NCBI GenBank assembly: GCA_040753875.1
Contig: JBFMDV010000005.1
Location: 1 to 64,000, forward strand
Origin: Candidatus Zixiibacteriota bacterium
GTDB taxonomy: Bacteria > Zixibacteria > MSB-5A5 > GN15 > FEB-12
DNA: 64,000 nt
Reading direction: 5' to 3'
A program made the translations under genes and the position numbers. Below the pieces are notes generated by a model. The model was not told the DNA's origin and did no database searches. It was given only the letters and a program-made list of their open reading frames with translations. Within the stretch, counting starts at the first letter, position 1. Every line of letters begins with the position of its first letter. Shown piece after piece: positions 34,951 through 44,592 of this stretch.

Positions 34951-34956
34951 TATAAT
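34951..34956 (+). promoter_or_regulatory. -10 element upstream of the 35057 operon
   Basis: A perfect TATAAT with no good -35 at 17 nt. It lies about 100 nt before the first gene of the lipoprotein/barrel/protease operon. A 5-bp hairpin (AAGCC-GGCTT) near 34912-34926 could be an operator for the divergent WYL regulator, which is speculation. Confidence 0.4.
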
Positions 34957-35056
34957 CTATTGTGACGCAAACACTTGGCAAAGCCTGACGGCTCGGCACC
35001 CGCTTTGCGAATAAGTCGGCAGCGAACACGGGGAAACACTGAAATGAGGAGGTCAT

Positions 35057-37102
35057 ATGGCCCGCAGACGCACGAGCAGACGTCCCGCCGAGCCGACCAA
35101 CTTCTGGGACTCGCTCTTCTTTCGATTCGGTTCCAAGCTGTTGTTTGCGGTGGCGGTGATCGTCGTGGTGCTGACCCTGGCTCAGTGCACGATAAAGAAG
35201 CCGGAGGCTCCCACCTGGGAGACCCAATTAACCGTTCCGCTCATCAACCGCACCTATCCGATGGCAGAGTTGATCCGGCGCGCCGACCAGGATGGGATCG
35301 AGATGATCGGAGACACGATCCAGTACTCGATCACCTACGGTCTGGACACGTTTCGGTTGGACCAGAGCAATCTGACCACGCCGGACCTGACATATAATTT
35401 CTCCAAGCAGGTCGGGGTAATTGAACTGACGCCGCCAAGCTCCACACCGGTCACGGTGGCGGCTTCGAGCATTCCCGGCCTTTCCGCTTTCATTCCCGGC
35501 AGCGTGCCGCCGGTATCGTTCACGGTAACCAATGCCGTGCCGGCCATCGCGTCGTTCACGAGTGTCAGCGTGAGCAACGGGCAAGTGTACGGCATTGTCA
35601 CGAACACCCTTGGGATCGATCTCGACACGGTGAGAGTCATCGTGATCGATGTCATCGCAGGTGCACCAATCGACACCGCCTGGATCATTGGCGGTCTGCC
35701 TGATGGCACCAGCGATTCAGCGTTGATCGACCTGAATGGCAAGACCATCTTCAACCAGTTCCAGGTCGATCTGGCCTGCCACACGCCCGGCGGAACGGTG
35801 TTGTCATCTTCCGGGAAGGAGATCGTGACCGCCATGCGGTTTGCGTCACCGTTCACGGCGAACAGCGCCGTAGCGCAGGTGCCGTCGCTGTCGCGAACAG
35901 ACTCGCAACAGGTCACACTGAACGAGCTGGATCCCATAAGCGATGCCGTTATCAGCGGCGGCTCACTCAACGTGACGATCAGTAACAACACGGCGCTTTC
36001 TGCCGACGTCCAGATCTCGATGCCGCAGCTTTTGCTGTCCGGCGTGCCGCTCGCGATTACGAGTCCGGTGATGGCCAATGCCACGACTCCGATTTCAATT
36101 AACCTTACCGGATATCGACTGCAACCGATGGGCGCAGGCGTGCCGCAGGCGGTAGCTGTCATCGCGGACCTGGCTTCCCCCGGTAGTGGTGTCCAAACAG
36201 TAAGCATTGACCAGAGCAATTCGTTCTCGGTCGATGCCATGCTTTCAAATCTGGTGTTCAATTCAGTAACCGGTGTTTTCGCCAACACGGCAGCAACGTT
36301 CACGCCGGTGGTCGAAAACATCGATGTGCCGCTGGGATTCGAGGGGATCCATCTATCGCACGTCGTCCTGAGTCTTGAAATTACCAACGGCGTCAATCTG
36401 CCGGGTCAACTGGATGTCACTCTCGACGGCAACAACGGGCGAACGCTTCAGTTGCAGGATGCCGTCGCAGCCGCGACACTGAGTACGGCGGCAACGACAT
36501 TCATAGTTGATACCGGCGCGGCAGCTTTCCTTGATCCGATCCCATCGCAGATCACCATCTCCGGCCAGGCGGCGTTCGGCGACGGCATAACACCGGGAAC
36601 TATCCGGTCCGGCGATTTTGTCACGGGTACAGTCAGTCTGACGGCCCCCTTGGAGATGATCCTCGATCGGACGCCGGTTGAAACAGACATCGAGCGTCAG
36701 GAGGTCAAGCAAGATGATATCGACAAGATCACCGATCACGTACTTGAAGCATCGTTTATCTACAACGTGGTCAGCCGCCTGCCGATAGGCGCTACTCTGA
36801 ATATCTATCTGGGGGCTGATTCGGCGACCCTCTATACCAATCCGCAACTGTTGATCGACAGCATTCAGGTTCCGGCGGCACCGACTGTCGGTGGCATCGC
36901 CAGCGATACTATCTCGACCGGAGACCAGAATGTGGTACTCGATAGCGCGGATATCCAGATCCTGAAAAACCCCATCCTGTTTGTTGGTCAGGAACTGGTA
37001 CTGGAAGGGTCTGGTGGTCAGGTGATTCGGTTAACGCCAAGCGATGCCATCACCCTCACGGGACGAATCGAAGTCAACTACCGCTTTGACGGTGAGTTTT
37101 GA
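35057..37102 (+). CDS. Large surface lipoprotein, beta-rich
   Basis: 681 residues. An unusually long, Arg-rich n-region (1-28) precedes a hydrophobic segment and lipobox LAQC (Cys44), then KKPEAPTWETQLTVPLINRTYP, shortened here, a pattern typical of FCB lipoproteins. The remainder is repetitive beta-sandwich-like sequence (ISNNTALSADVQI, VLSLEITNGVNLPG). No catalytic motif. GAGGAGGTC precedes ATG 35057, supporting this start despite the long n-region. The next gene's ribosome site overlaps this stop codon, so it is coupled to the outer-membrane barrel. Confidence 0.7.
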   Translation: MARRRTSRRPAEPTNFWDSLFFRFGSKLLFAVAVIVVVLTLAQCTIKKPEAPTWETQLTVPLINRTYPMAELIRRADQDGIEMIGDTIQYSITYGLDTFRLDQSNLTTPDLTYNFSKQVGVIELTPPSSTPVTVAASSIPGLSAFIPGSVPPVSFTVTNAVPAIASFTSVSVSNGQVYGIVTNTLGIDLDTVRVIVIDVIAGAPIDTAWIIGGLPDGTSDSALIDLNGKTIFNQFQVDLACHTPGGTVLSSSGKEIVTAMRFASPFTANSAVAQVPSLSRTDSQQVTLNELDPISDAVISGGSLNVTISNNTALSADVQISMPQLLLSGVPLAITSPVMANATTPISINLTGYRLQPMGAGVPQAVAVIADLASPGSGVQTVSIDQSNSFSVDAMLSNLVFNSVTGVFANTAATFTPVVENIDVPLGFEGIHLSHVVLSLEITNGVNLPGQLDVTLDGNNGRTLQLQDAVAAATLSTAATTFIVDTGAAAFLDPIPSQITISGQAAFGDGITPGTIRSGDFVTGTVSLTAPLEMILDRTPVETDIERQEVKQDDIDKITDHVLEASFIYNVVSRLPIGATLNIYLGADSATLYTNPQLLIDSIQVPAAPTVGGIASDTISTGDQNVVLDSADIQILKNPILFVGQELVLEGSGGQVIRLTPSDAITLTGRIEVNYRFDGEF

Positions 37103-37114
37103 GGAGGTGCAACC

Positions 37115-38359
37115 ATGAGACGCACAAAAATAATCGCAGGAGTGCTGCTTGCCGCGCTCGTCGCCTCTTCGGCACTGGCGGGCGGGCAATCTTCGGCGCG
37201 AAGTGTCGCCATGGGCGGCGCACATCTGGGGCTGGCCCGTGGAGTGGAAGCGGGGCGTTACAATCCCGCCAACCTTGGGTTGACCGGCTACAACCGTTCC
37301 GGTCTGGAAATCGTGGGCGTGGGCGCCAATGTCGCCAACAACAGTTTCACCCTCTCGGACTATAACAGGTATAGCGGTGCGTTTTTGACCGACCAGGACA
37401 AGGCGGACATCCTGGACAAGATCCCTGTTGAGGGGCTGAAGTTATCGGCTGATGTCGAAGCCACCGCACTGTCGACAGCGATCGGTGCGTTCGCGTTCAA
37501 TGTTACCGGCGTCGGCCTGGCCGACGTGAACATGAGCCGCGACATATTCGAGCTGGTATTCAACGGCAACACCTATGCGGATACGATTGATGTCACCGGC
37601 TCGTACTCAGATGCGGTCAGCTATGTGTCAGCCGGACTTTCGTACGGCCATTCGCTGTACCGCTCCGGTTCCCGTGAACTCGCGGTCGGCGCCACCGCCA
37701 AGTACCTGCGCGGCGTGGCGATGGAGCGGGTGACGGAGCTTGAAGGCATGATGGCCACTTATGCCACGGGTTTTGCCGGGGAGGGCCACATGGTGGCGCG
37801 AACGGCAACCGGCGGATCCGGCTACGCACTTGATCTGGGCGCTTCACTGCGACTTAACAACGATTACATCGCCGGCGTGGCGATCCAGAACTTCATCAGC
37901 CGACTCTCCTGGAATCGCGAGACCCAGGAGCACGGATATAATTTCTCGTTTGATACCATGACGGTCGCCAACATGGGAGACGATTACATCGTCTCTGACG
38001 ACTACAGTGTCGATATCCCGAGCTTCTCCACGAACCTGCCGTCGACCATGACATTCGGCCTGGCCAACACAACCGGCAAGTTTGTCTGGGCGATAGACTA
38101 CCTGCAGGGGTTCAGGCAGGCGGCAGGCGCATCCAAGAATCCCCGGCTGGCGTTCGGCGCTGAATGGACCGGATTGCCGGTCGTGCCGCTTCGCGCGGGC
38201 TATGCAACGGGTGGGGGCAAAAACAGCTCATTCTCATTTGGTTCCGGTCTGAGCTTCTCGGTCTACTATCTCGACCTGGCTGTCGTGACCGGCTCCAGTT
38301 TCTCCGGATATTCATCCAAGGGTTTGAATTTCGCGGTGTCCACCGGGCTTCACTTCTAA
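37115..38359 (+). CDS. Outer-membrane beta-barrel protein
   Basis: 414 residues. A signal peptide (about 1-22, SALA) precedes SARSVAMGGAHLGLARG and RYNPANLG, the pattern at the start of PorV/TraF-like and DUF5723 barrels. Alternating aromatic beta-strands continue to a C-terminal Phe (VSTGLHF), the expected BAM recognition signal. TGAGGAGGTG places the ribosome site on the stop codon of the lipoprotein gene. In other FCB bacteria PorV-type barrels take part in type IX secretion of tagged proteins. The following protease carries such a tag, so a transport role is possible but unproven. Confidence 0.75.
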   Translation: MRRTKIIAGVLLAALVASSALAGGQSSARSVAMGGAHLGLARGVEAGRYNPANLGLTGYNRSGLEIVGVGANVANNSFTLSDYNRYSGAFLTDQDKADILDKIPVEGLKLSADVEATALSTAIGAFAFNVTGVGLADVNMSRDIFELVFNGNTYADTIDVTGSYSDAVSYVSAGLSYGHSLYRSGSRELAVGATAKYLRGVAMERVTELEGMMATYATGFAGEGHMVARTATGGSGYALDLGASLRLNNDYIAGVAIQNFISRLSWNRETQEHGYNFSFDTMTVANMGDDYIVSDDYSVDIPSFSTNLPSTMTFGLANTTGKFVWAIDYLQGFRQAAGASKNPRLAFGAEWTGLPVVPLRAGYATGGGKNSSFSFGSGLSFSVYYLDLAVVTGSSFSGYSSKGLNFAVSTGLHF

Positions 38360-38374
38360 GCAGAGGGCAGTACC

Positions 38375-40096
38375 ATGAAACGGATCATTTCGCAAGCACG
38401 AATTGTCGTCAGCAGCCTGATAGCTCTGACGTGCGGCCTGACGTCCGGATACGCCATGCCGCCACACCCTGGCGGCTCCGGTTCGGACGCCGCTCCCAAG
38501 GTACAGGAATCATATTACGTTCAGCACCTGGACGAACTGCACGCCCGCGGCGTGTGCAGCGCGGACGATTTCTTTCTGAACAATACGGCCGCCAAGCTGA
38601 CCGACGGCAAGGCGCCGGCGATCACCGGACCGTTCCGCGTGCTGGCCATATTGGTCGAGTTCTCGGATGACACCAACAAGGTGGCAGCAACGTATTTCGA
38701 CTCGCTGGTTTTTGGAACCACCGGCAGCACGGTGAAAAACTACTTCAGCGAAGTATCGTACACGCAACTTGACCTGCTCACGGTCAATTTGCCAAGTGCT
38801 CTCGGCTGGCGGACGGCGCCACAGACGTACGCGTATTATGTTGGTGGTGCGCAGGGGTTGGGGAGCTATCCCAACAATTCACAAAAGCTCGTGGAAGACC
38901 TGGTGGATCAGGTTGACCCGGTGGTGAATTTCGCGAACTACGACAATGATGGTGACGGCTACGTCGATGTGCTTTTGGTCATCCACGCCGGCACCGGCGC
39001 GGAGTTCAGCGGCAGCGCCAACGATATATGGTCACACAAATGGGCTATATCACCGCGCTCGAAAGACGGCAAGTTCATCAGCGACTATACCGTTCAGCCG
39101 GAGTACTGGCAGAACCCCGGCGACATGACGATCGGCGTCTATTCGCACGAACTGTCGCACGGTTTCGGGCTGCCGGATCTGTACGACACCGACAACTCGT
39201 CCTACGGCGTTGGCCGCTGGTGTATCATGGGATATGGTAGTTGGAACGGACCCGGCGGCATGGGCGGGTCGCCATCGCACCCATGCGCGTGGAGCCGCGC
39301 CCAGATGGGGTTTGTAACCCCGACCAACGTAGCTGCCAATATAACCGGACAGTCGATTGCCAGTGTGGAATCGGGCGGACCGATCTTCCGGCTATGGACG
39401 TCAGGAGCGCTGGGAACGGAATATTTCCTCGTGGAAAACCGGCAGCGTACCGGCTATGACACCTACCTTCCGTCCGCCGGATTGCTGATTTGGCATATCG
39501 ATGATCTTAAGACCGGCAACGCCCAGGAGTGGTATCCGGGGCAGCCGGGTGCAAACCACTCGCTGGTGGCGTTGGAGCAGGCGGACGGTTTGTTCGAACT
39601 GGAACATAAGACCGATATCGGTGATGCAGCGGATCCATTTCCGGGTTCCGGCAGTGTCACGGCGTTCAACGCGGTCTCAACGCCGAACAGCAATTCATAT
39701 CTGAGTGGCAATTCGTTCGTGGCCGTGAGCAATATTTCGGCTTCGGCACCGACAATGCAGGCTGACTTGATCGTCGGTCTGGCGGCCGGAGCGAATGATC
39801 CGCCGGACCAGCTGCCGATCAGCATCGACCTGTCACAAAACTACCCCAATCCGTTCAACCCATCGACGCAGATCGAATTCTCGCTGTCGGACAGCGGACC
39901 GGCAAGGCTTGAGATATTCAACCTGCTTGGTCAGAAAGTACGCACGCTCGTCGACGGACGCGAGTTATCCGGTGGAAGCACAGTGGTTTGGGACGGCACG
40001 ACCGATGCGGGTACCGAAGTGTCTTCAGGCGTATATATGTACCGCCTGACGGTTGGTGATCGCTCGATGGTTCGGAAGATGATGCTTGTCCGTTAG
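38375..40096 (+). CDS. Secreted M6-type metalloprotease with FlgD/T9SS-like tail
   Basis: 573 residues. A signal peptide (about 1-27) leads to the M6/immune-inhibitor-A-like domain: LAILVEFSDD, FSEVSYTQLDL, DNDGDGYVDVLLVIHAG, and the zinc site HELSHGFGLPDLYD (His258, Glu259, His262) with the Met-turn CIMGYGSW. After about 480 comes the C-terminal module beginning NYPNPFNPST and ending VYMYRLTVGDRSMVRKM, the same type as in the 5183 gene. Third gene of the operon starting at 35057, 15 nt after the barrel gene. It ends at a strong terminator. Confidence 0.9.
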   Translation: MKRIISQARIVVSSLIALTCGLTSGYAMPPHPGGSGSDAAPKVQESYYVQHLDELHARGVCSADDFFLNNTAAKLTDGKAPAITGPFRVLAILVEFSDDTNKVAATYFDSLVFGTTGSTVKNYFSEVSYTQLDLLTVNLPSALGWRTAPQTYAYYVGGAQGLGSYPNNSQKLVEDLVDQVDPVVNFANYDNDGDGYVDVLLVIHAGTGAEFSGSANDIWSHKWAISPRSKDGKFISDYTVQPEYWQNPGDMTIGVYSHELSHGFGLPDLYDTDNSSYGVGRWCIMGYGSWNGPGGMGGSPSHPCAWSRAQMGFVTPTNVAANITGQSIASVESGGPIFRLWTSGALGTEYFLVENRQRTGYDTYLPSAGLLIWHIDDLKTGNAQEWYPGQPGANHSLVALEQADGLFELEHKTDIGDAADPFPGSGSVTAFNAVSTPNSNSYLSGNSFVAVSNISASAPTMQADLIVGLAAGANDPPDQLPISIDLSQNYPNPFNPSTQIEFSLSDSGPARLEIFNLLGQKVRTLVDGRELSGGSTVVWDGTTDAGTEVSSGVYMYRLTVGDRSMVRKMMLVR

Positions 40097-40126
40097 GGAC
40101 AATGGTACTCCTCACCCCCGTCCAAG

Positions 40127-40156
40127 AGAAAACCCCAGTCCGCACTGGGGTTTTTT
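40127..40156 (+). terminator. Intrinsic terminator of the 35057-40096 operon
   Basis: ACCCCAGT (40131-40138) pairs with 40143-40150 around CCGC and runs into TTTTTT. An A-run precedes the stem, so it may also act on the minus strand for the convergent zinc-ribbon gene, whose stop is 12 nt away. Confidence 0.9.
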
Positions 40157-40167
40157 CATTGTGCCGC

Positions 40168-40377
40168 TCAGTCAGGCTGCTTCACGCCGTCGTGAAGGGT
40201 CGCGTGACCATGCGGTTGACGCTGCATTCGTTTGTGCTGGGTGTGGCAGGACCTGCATCGCTTGGGATCTTCCGTGTACCCACGCTCCGCGAAGTACTGC
40301 TGTGCTTCCGCCGTAAACGCGAACTCCTCACCACACTCACTACAGATCAGAACCCTTGGTTGGAACCGATGGTCCAT
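40168..40377 (-). CDS. Small zinc-ribbon protein
   Basis: 69 residues. CSECGEEFAFTAEAQQYFAERG (given in the family's typical order) and PKRCRSCHTQ form the 'probable zinc-ribbon' domain found in short bacterial proteins; the tail is basic and His-rich. The role is unknown. Similar proteins are often induced in anaerobes. A GAGGGGG site precedes the ATG, and a near-consensus promoter lies upstream. Convergent with the M6 protease operon. Confidence 0.75.
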   Translation of the reverse strand: MDHRFQPRVLICSECGEEFAFTAEAQQYFAERGYTEDPKRCRSCHTQHKRMQRQPHGHATLHDGVKQPD

Positions 40378-40452
40378 TCGGGTTCCCCCTCTCTATGTTC
40401 GGTTCAGCATCCCTGTGCGCCGAACACAGGCTAAAGTTCATGTGACGGACCA

Positions 40453-40481
40453 TCTATAGCGGAGCTATGTGATGGTGTCAA
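40453..40481 (-). promoter_or_regulatory. Promoter for the zinc-ribbon gene
   Basis: On the minus strand TTGACA (40476-40481) and TATAGA (40453-40458) with a 17-nt spacer, 25 nt after the stop of the upstream minus-strand gene. Predicted start near 40446. Confidence 0.7.
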
Positions 40482-40505
40482 GAAAAAACTTGTGAATGGA
40501 CCGTT

Positions 40506-42539
40506 TTAGAACGGATTGCAGACCGGCCCGCTGCCGGATGCAAACAGGTACTCCACTATCTGCGTTAGATCGCTGATATCCACCGACTCAACGCAGTCGA
40601 AATTGCCCGACTGAAGTACGGGAAGCGGCGCCGGACCGGACGCGAACAGGTACTCCACGAGGTAGGAAAGGTCGGAGATGTCAATGTACCCGTTGTAATC
40701 AGTATCCCCCACCTGCAGCACAGTTATCGCGCTGACATTCTGCATGGTCTGGACGGTGGTATCATTCTGCGAGATGCCGCGGAACGTGAGTATTGATTGC
40801 GAGCCGAGAGGTATCCCCGCCGGCGCCTGCGCTGGGAAGGTGACAGTAGTGCTATCACCCGGATACAGTAACACAGCAACCGTGTCCGGGACTATCCAAC
40901 CATGATCGTCACGAGCGATGATATTGACAACGTCGCCGAGCGCAGACGTGTTGTTCACCTGATAGAGATATGTCCTCGGCGCGCCGCCATAAAGCAGGCT
41001 GTCGGTGAGCACGTTGGATGACAATGAATACGGCCGCCGGACCAACGCCGAATAGGTAAACGATGCTGAGGTCGAGAACTCGGTCACGTTGGCGGCAACC
41101 ATCGTGATTTTAGTATAAGTCTGGAAATCAGGTATTTCGATCGTATCGATGTAACTAACCGGGTCAAGTGTCAGCTTCTCGATCTGATACGAAGTCGAAC
41201 CCTGTGTCTTGATGAGAAACACTGCCCACTGACGGGCGTTGTCGCCATCAAACGTCAGTTTGAAATTGCCGTTGGAACTGCCGGGGAAGAAATCGATGTA
41301 CACTGAGCCGTAGCCGGCCGGGCTCTTGGGCCCGGTAGTGGAGTTCACGGGATATGCGTTGTGGGTGCGGTCAACCATGATCAGCGGATACGATATCCCT
41401 TCGCCATAGTGCAAGCCATCGTCACGGCCCGAAGTCATATAATTCCAGGTGACAAATTCACCAAAGGCGGAATCCTGAGACCAGCCATAGCGGCCGAGGA
41501 GCGTATCGGACGTGGTGTTGAATACGGTGGCGCTGTAGCGGGCGCCCTCCCAGACCGCGCGCAGCAGCGACGTATCGAACTTCTCGGCCAGGAACATGCC
41601 CCAGATGAAGCTGGCGTACATGTGGATGCTGTTGGTCATGAGTGAAAGCTCCGGATCGTTCATGAAATCCGGCAGATAATTGTAATTGTCATTCACCTGG
41701 TCGTAGACAATATCTTCCATGTATGTCGCATCCAGTTCCATAAACCAGCTCGCCTCATTGGCATCATAGGCGAATTGCACGCAGTGATGAAACTCATGCG
41801 CCGCGGTAGCCTTGGCGGCGCCCGCTTGATTCCCCTCGGGGTCGTAATTGGGCGGGAAACCAATGAAGTTGCGATGCATCACCAGATAGCTATAATAGTC
41901 GTTCCAGGCTTGCGACCCGGCTCCTTCAGGCACAGCATACCCGTAGTAGCCCATCTCTTCAAAATAGACGTCGAACATGCTGTCACCGCCCCGGGTACCG
42001 TCGGATGGAGGCGCCAGATAGCCGAGCGTAAGATGCATGTCGAGTGATGTATCACAATAGGCCGCGACTTTCTCAACATAATCGGGCACACCGTCGACAT
42101 CCAAATCGGCCGTGGGGACCGCGTTCGTACCGGTAATGTCATAGTGCATCTTGAAGAAGCCGCCCGGAGAATTGAACGTGTACACGGTGCTCCACCGAGT
42201 GAGCGCTTCGTTCACCGAGGCCTGAGTCTCCGGGGTCAGCAGGTCGAAATTGAGCTTGATATCCCTGATAGCTAGCGTCGCGCTCCGCGAGGCCGACCGC
42301 CCGGTGACCGGATCGAGCAACTGGTATTGGGCTGGAAGTTCAGTCGGGTGCTTAATCGCTTTGATCACCATCAAAGCTCGTTCGTCAGGAGTAAGGTGTC
42401 CCTGTGCATAATCGCTTTCGATGGCGCTGATCGGGTCAGCCGGCCGAGCGGTGGTATTGCCGGCTGCCGAGAGCTGTCCGGCGGTGAGAAGAGCCCCGAG
42501 GAAAAGTGTTGTCACTAACAGGCGATTCCAACGCAGCAT
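40506..42539 (-). CDS. Secreted MXAN_6640-type metalloprotease with dockerin-like tail
   Basis: 677 residues. A signal peptide (about 1-26) is followed by a domain with ADLDVDGVPDYVEKVA and the gluzincin site HEFHHCVQFAYD with a downstream Glu in WFMELDATYMED, as in the putative metalloproteases named after MXAN_6640. An Ig-like region follows (about 480-600). The C terminus holds two dockerin-like repeats (GDTDYNGYIDISDLSYLVEYLF and VDISDLTQIVEYLF, each read in part). Third protein in the window with this tail. ATG 42539 is preceded by AGGGAG. Confidence 0.8.
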   Translation of the reverse strand: MLRWNRLLVTTLFLGALLTAGQLSAAGNTTARPADPISAIESDYAQGHLTPDERALMVIKAIKHPTELPAQYQLLDPVTGRSASRSATLAIRDIKLNFDLLTPETQASVNEALTRWSTVYTFNSPGGFFKMHYDITGTNAVPTADLDVDGVPDYVEKVAAYCDTSLDMHLTLGYLAPPSDGTRGGDSMFDVYFEEMGYYGYAVPEGAGSQAWNDYYSYLVMHRNFIGFPPNYDPEGNQAGAAKATAAHEFHHCVQFAYDANEASWFMELDATYMEDIVYDQVNDNYNYLPDFMNDPELSLMTNSIHMYASFIWGMFLAEKFDTSLLRAVWEGARYSATVFNTTSDTLLGRYGWSQDSAFGEFVTWNYMTSGRDDGLHYGEGISYPLIMVDRTHNAYPVNSTTGPKSPAGYGSVYIDFFPGSSNGNFKLTFDGDNARQWAVFLIKTQGSTSYQIEKLTLDPVSYIDTIEIPDFQTYTKITMVAANVTEFSTSASFTYSALVRRPYSLSSNVLTDSLLYGGAPRTYLYQVNNTSALGDVVNIIARDDHGWIVPDTVAVLLYPGDSTTVTFPAQAPAGIPLGSQSILTFRGISQNDTTVQTMQNVSAITVLQVGDTDYNGYIDISDLSYLVEYLFASGPAPLPVLQSGNFDCVESVDISDLTQIVEYLFASGSGPVCNPF

Positions 42540-42678
42540 ATGACTCCCTATGTCGTACCTTCAGGCAGGCTGTTCATTCACTCTTATCGGCCCGGCCGCA
42601 CGATTTTGTGAGACGATCTCGGGCGTGATCACTCAAACCATTTGGCCCGCGAGCGGGTCAAGCAGTGGCCCCAATGTG

Positions 42679-42786
42679 AAAAAGGGCGGACTTGGCCGCC
42701 GGGCGCATATTCTGTTGAAGTAACCTGTCGAACGGGTAACTAAGTCCAAGTTGTGACCAGTCAATATCATAGAATCCGGTTCGACC
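42679..42786 (-). ncRNA. Candidate small RNA or orphan promoter/terminator pair
   Basis: On the minus strand TTGACA (42816-42821) and TAAATT (42794-42799; 16-nt spacer) sit right after the barrel gene's stop. About 108 nt downstream is a terminator: GGCGG/CCGCC stem (42685-42689 with 42696-42700) running into CTTTTT. No frame of note lies between. Either a short RNA is made here, or the hairpin ends the barrel mRNA and the promoter match is chance. Confidence 0.35.
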
Positions 42787-42827
42787 AAATCTAATTTATT
42801 GATTTCCAATGAATTGTCAAGAGCAAA

Positions 42828-44510
42828 TCAGAAGTACTGGCCGGTACCAAAGCCGAGCTCGGCCGGTCCCTCATCAGGCTTGATCACGTCAATGCGAATG
42901 AGGTCCGTCTTGGTGATATTCTTGAACGCGATGCGTAGCCCCGCACCTGCTGCGCTGTGCCATCCCTTGAGTTTCCAGACCTCCTTCGGCTCCCAGGCGC
43001 GGGCGATATCTGCGAACAGCACCCCGCCCACCATCGCCGACATAATGTCGATACCCGGGAAGAAACGTGCCTCGAAGTTGACAACCGTGGCCCGGTCCCC
43101 TGTGTCCGCAAAGCGGTCGTGCCCGCGGAGGCCGTTTTCACCATCGACCACCAGCGCCATCGCGCCGTCTCGTCTCCAATCCGAGCGGTACAGACAGCGA
43201 AACGCAAACGTAAGAAAGCTGATGCGGTTGTTATAGAATCGGAGGGAGACGGTGCTCGTGCGACGGACGTCTATGCCATTCGCTACCCAGAACATCGGCG
43301 AATAACCGAGTTGCACTATGGAAGCGCCCCGTCGAAATCCAAACGAAGACTGAAACGAATAGCGGTCATAGACAGCTTGGTCGAAACCAGGCCGGAGTGC
43401 ACGGGCATATCCGAGCGTGATATCGGCTCCCAGGGTGAAGTCCTCGGTGTAGTCGAAACCGTTGATACGAAGCGCCGTGATGAATACCGGGTGGACGAAT
43501 GATACGCTCAGGCCCAATTCATGATAGACGGAGTCCCGGGAGGTAGTTACCCGGCCAGAATCGACCGGGCTCAGAATCACCGGGTTGGAGTTAGACTCAT
43601 ACACGTATCGATAGGAACCGCCCAATCCGATCTTCTCGTCGTACCGCCCAAAGCGATATTCGGCGCCAAAGTCCACCTTTTGTCCCGAATATCCGGATTC
43701 GGCGATTCGTACCGTATCCCGATACTGATCTCGCCGACCTTTGGTACTGCCGACGGTGGCGAATGTCGAGAACCGTTGCGACAAGTTGTAGAACGGACGC
43801 GAAACGCCGATCGACCGTCGGTCATCCAGCGGATTATTGGTGTAGGCCAAGTCGAGCCGCACCGGGGCCCCCATCAGGCGCGAATCCCGAAAGGCGGTGC
43901 TCCAGTAGCTATCGCGGTTTCCTGGAACATAGCGATACACGGACACGAACTGGTTATAGCCAAGGAAATTCAACTCTTCCAGACCAAAATGGTAATCGGT
44001 GACGTTGGCGTCGCGCTTGATTCGGAACCCACCGCGCAGACTCCACTGGTCGATCGTGGTCACGCGGAGCACGGCATGACCGCTGTCCGTCTCAAAGGCC
44101 TCGATCCAGGCGTCGTACAGGGCGTATCGCAGGCGAAGGTTGCGCGCCGTCTCCTCTACCAACTCGTGAGAATACTCGTCCCCGACTTTGAAGAGCAACT
44201 CGCGCCGGATCATGCCCAGTCGTGTCCGTACCCGCAGCTTATTGGCGGTCCGAAACAGGAAGTTGTTGTACCGGGGTATGGCGGTATCATAGACATTGCG
44301 GTTGTCGATAATGATGCTGTCGATTATCCGGCCCTGAAACGCCGCCGCCTGCGCTATGCTGTCGGGTTGTAGCCCCAAAGCGCTCTCAGCCGCGCGACCA
44401 GGTGCAGGGGCAAACCACGCCACAATCAGAAAACCTATCAGTCCACGGGCGAGGGTCGTTGTTCCGGGGGGCCAATGGGATGACTTCTCAGGACGGCGCG
44501 GTAAGACCAT
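42828..44510 (-). CDS. Outer-membrane barrel with POTRA-like N terminus (BamA/ShlB-type superfamily)
   Basis: 560 residues. A signal peptide (about 1-42) is followed by one POTRA-like domain: KVGDEYSHELVEETARNLR and later VTTIDQWSL, where the alpha-beta pattern is clear. The rest is a large barrel of alternating aromatic/small residues with turns RDSRLMGAPVRL and PFYNLSQRF, ending in Phe (GTGQYF). One POTRA is fewer than the five of BamA and nearer to TPS-type transporters. I use ATG 44510, since further upstream the frame runs into the divergent gspE gene. Substrate unknown. It is divergent from the pilus/secretion operon. Confidence 0.7.
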   Translation of the reverse strand: MVLPRRPEKSSHWPPGTTTLARGLIGFLIVAWFAPAPGRAAESALGLQPDSIAQAAAFQGRIIDSIIIDNRNVYDTAIPRYNNFLFRTANKLRVRTRLGMIRRELLFKVGDEYSHELVEETARNLRLRYALYDAWIEAFETDSGHAVLRVTTIDQWSLRGGFRIKRDANVTDYHFGLEELNFLGYNQFVSVYRYVPGNRDSYWSTAFRDSRLMGAPVRLDLAYTNNPLDDRRSIGVSRPFYNLSQRFSTFATVGSTKGRRDQYRDTVRIAESGYSGQKVDFGAEYRFGRYDEKIGLGGSYRYVYESNSNPVILSPVDSGRVTTSRDSVYHELGLSVSFVHPVFITALRINGFDYTEDFTLGADITLGYARALRPGFDQAVYDRYSFQSSFGFRRGASIVQLGYSPMFWVANGIDVRRTSTVSLRFYNNRISFLTFAFRCLYRSDWRRDGAMALVVDGENGLRGHDRFADTGDRATVVNFEARFFPGIDIMSAMVGGVLFADIARAWEPKEVWKLKGWHSAAGAGLRIAFKNITKTDLIRIDVIKPDEGPAELGFGTGQYF

Positions 44511-44592
44511 TGGTACAAGGATAGCTCCGGGCGCCGGGATCGCAAAGTTAAAAAAGCGATTGCGCCGCCGATACAAGAAAGAGCGGCCTAAC

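Noticed and set aside
44356-44592. Longer N-terminus for the gspE frame
   Set aside because: The extension is antisense to the start of the barrel gene and precedes the conserved domain start at 44593.
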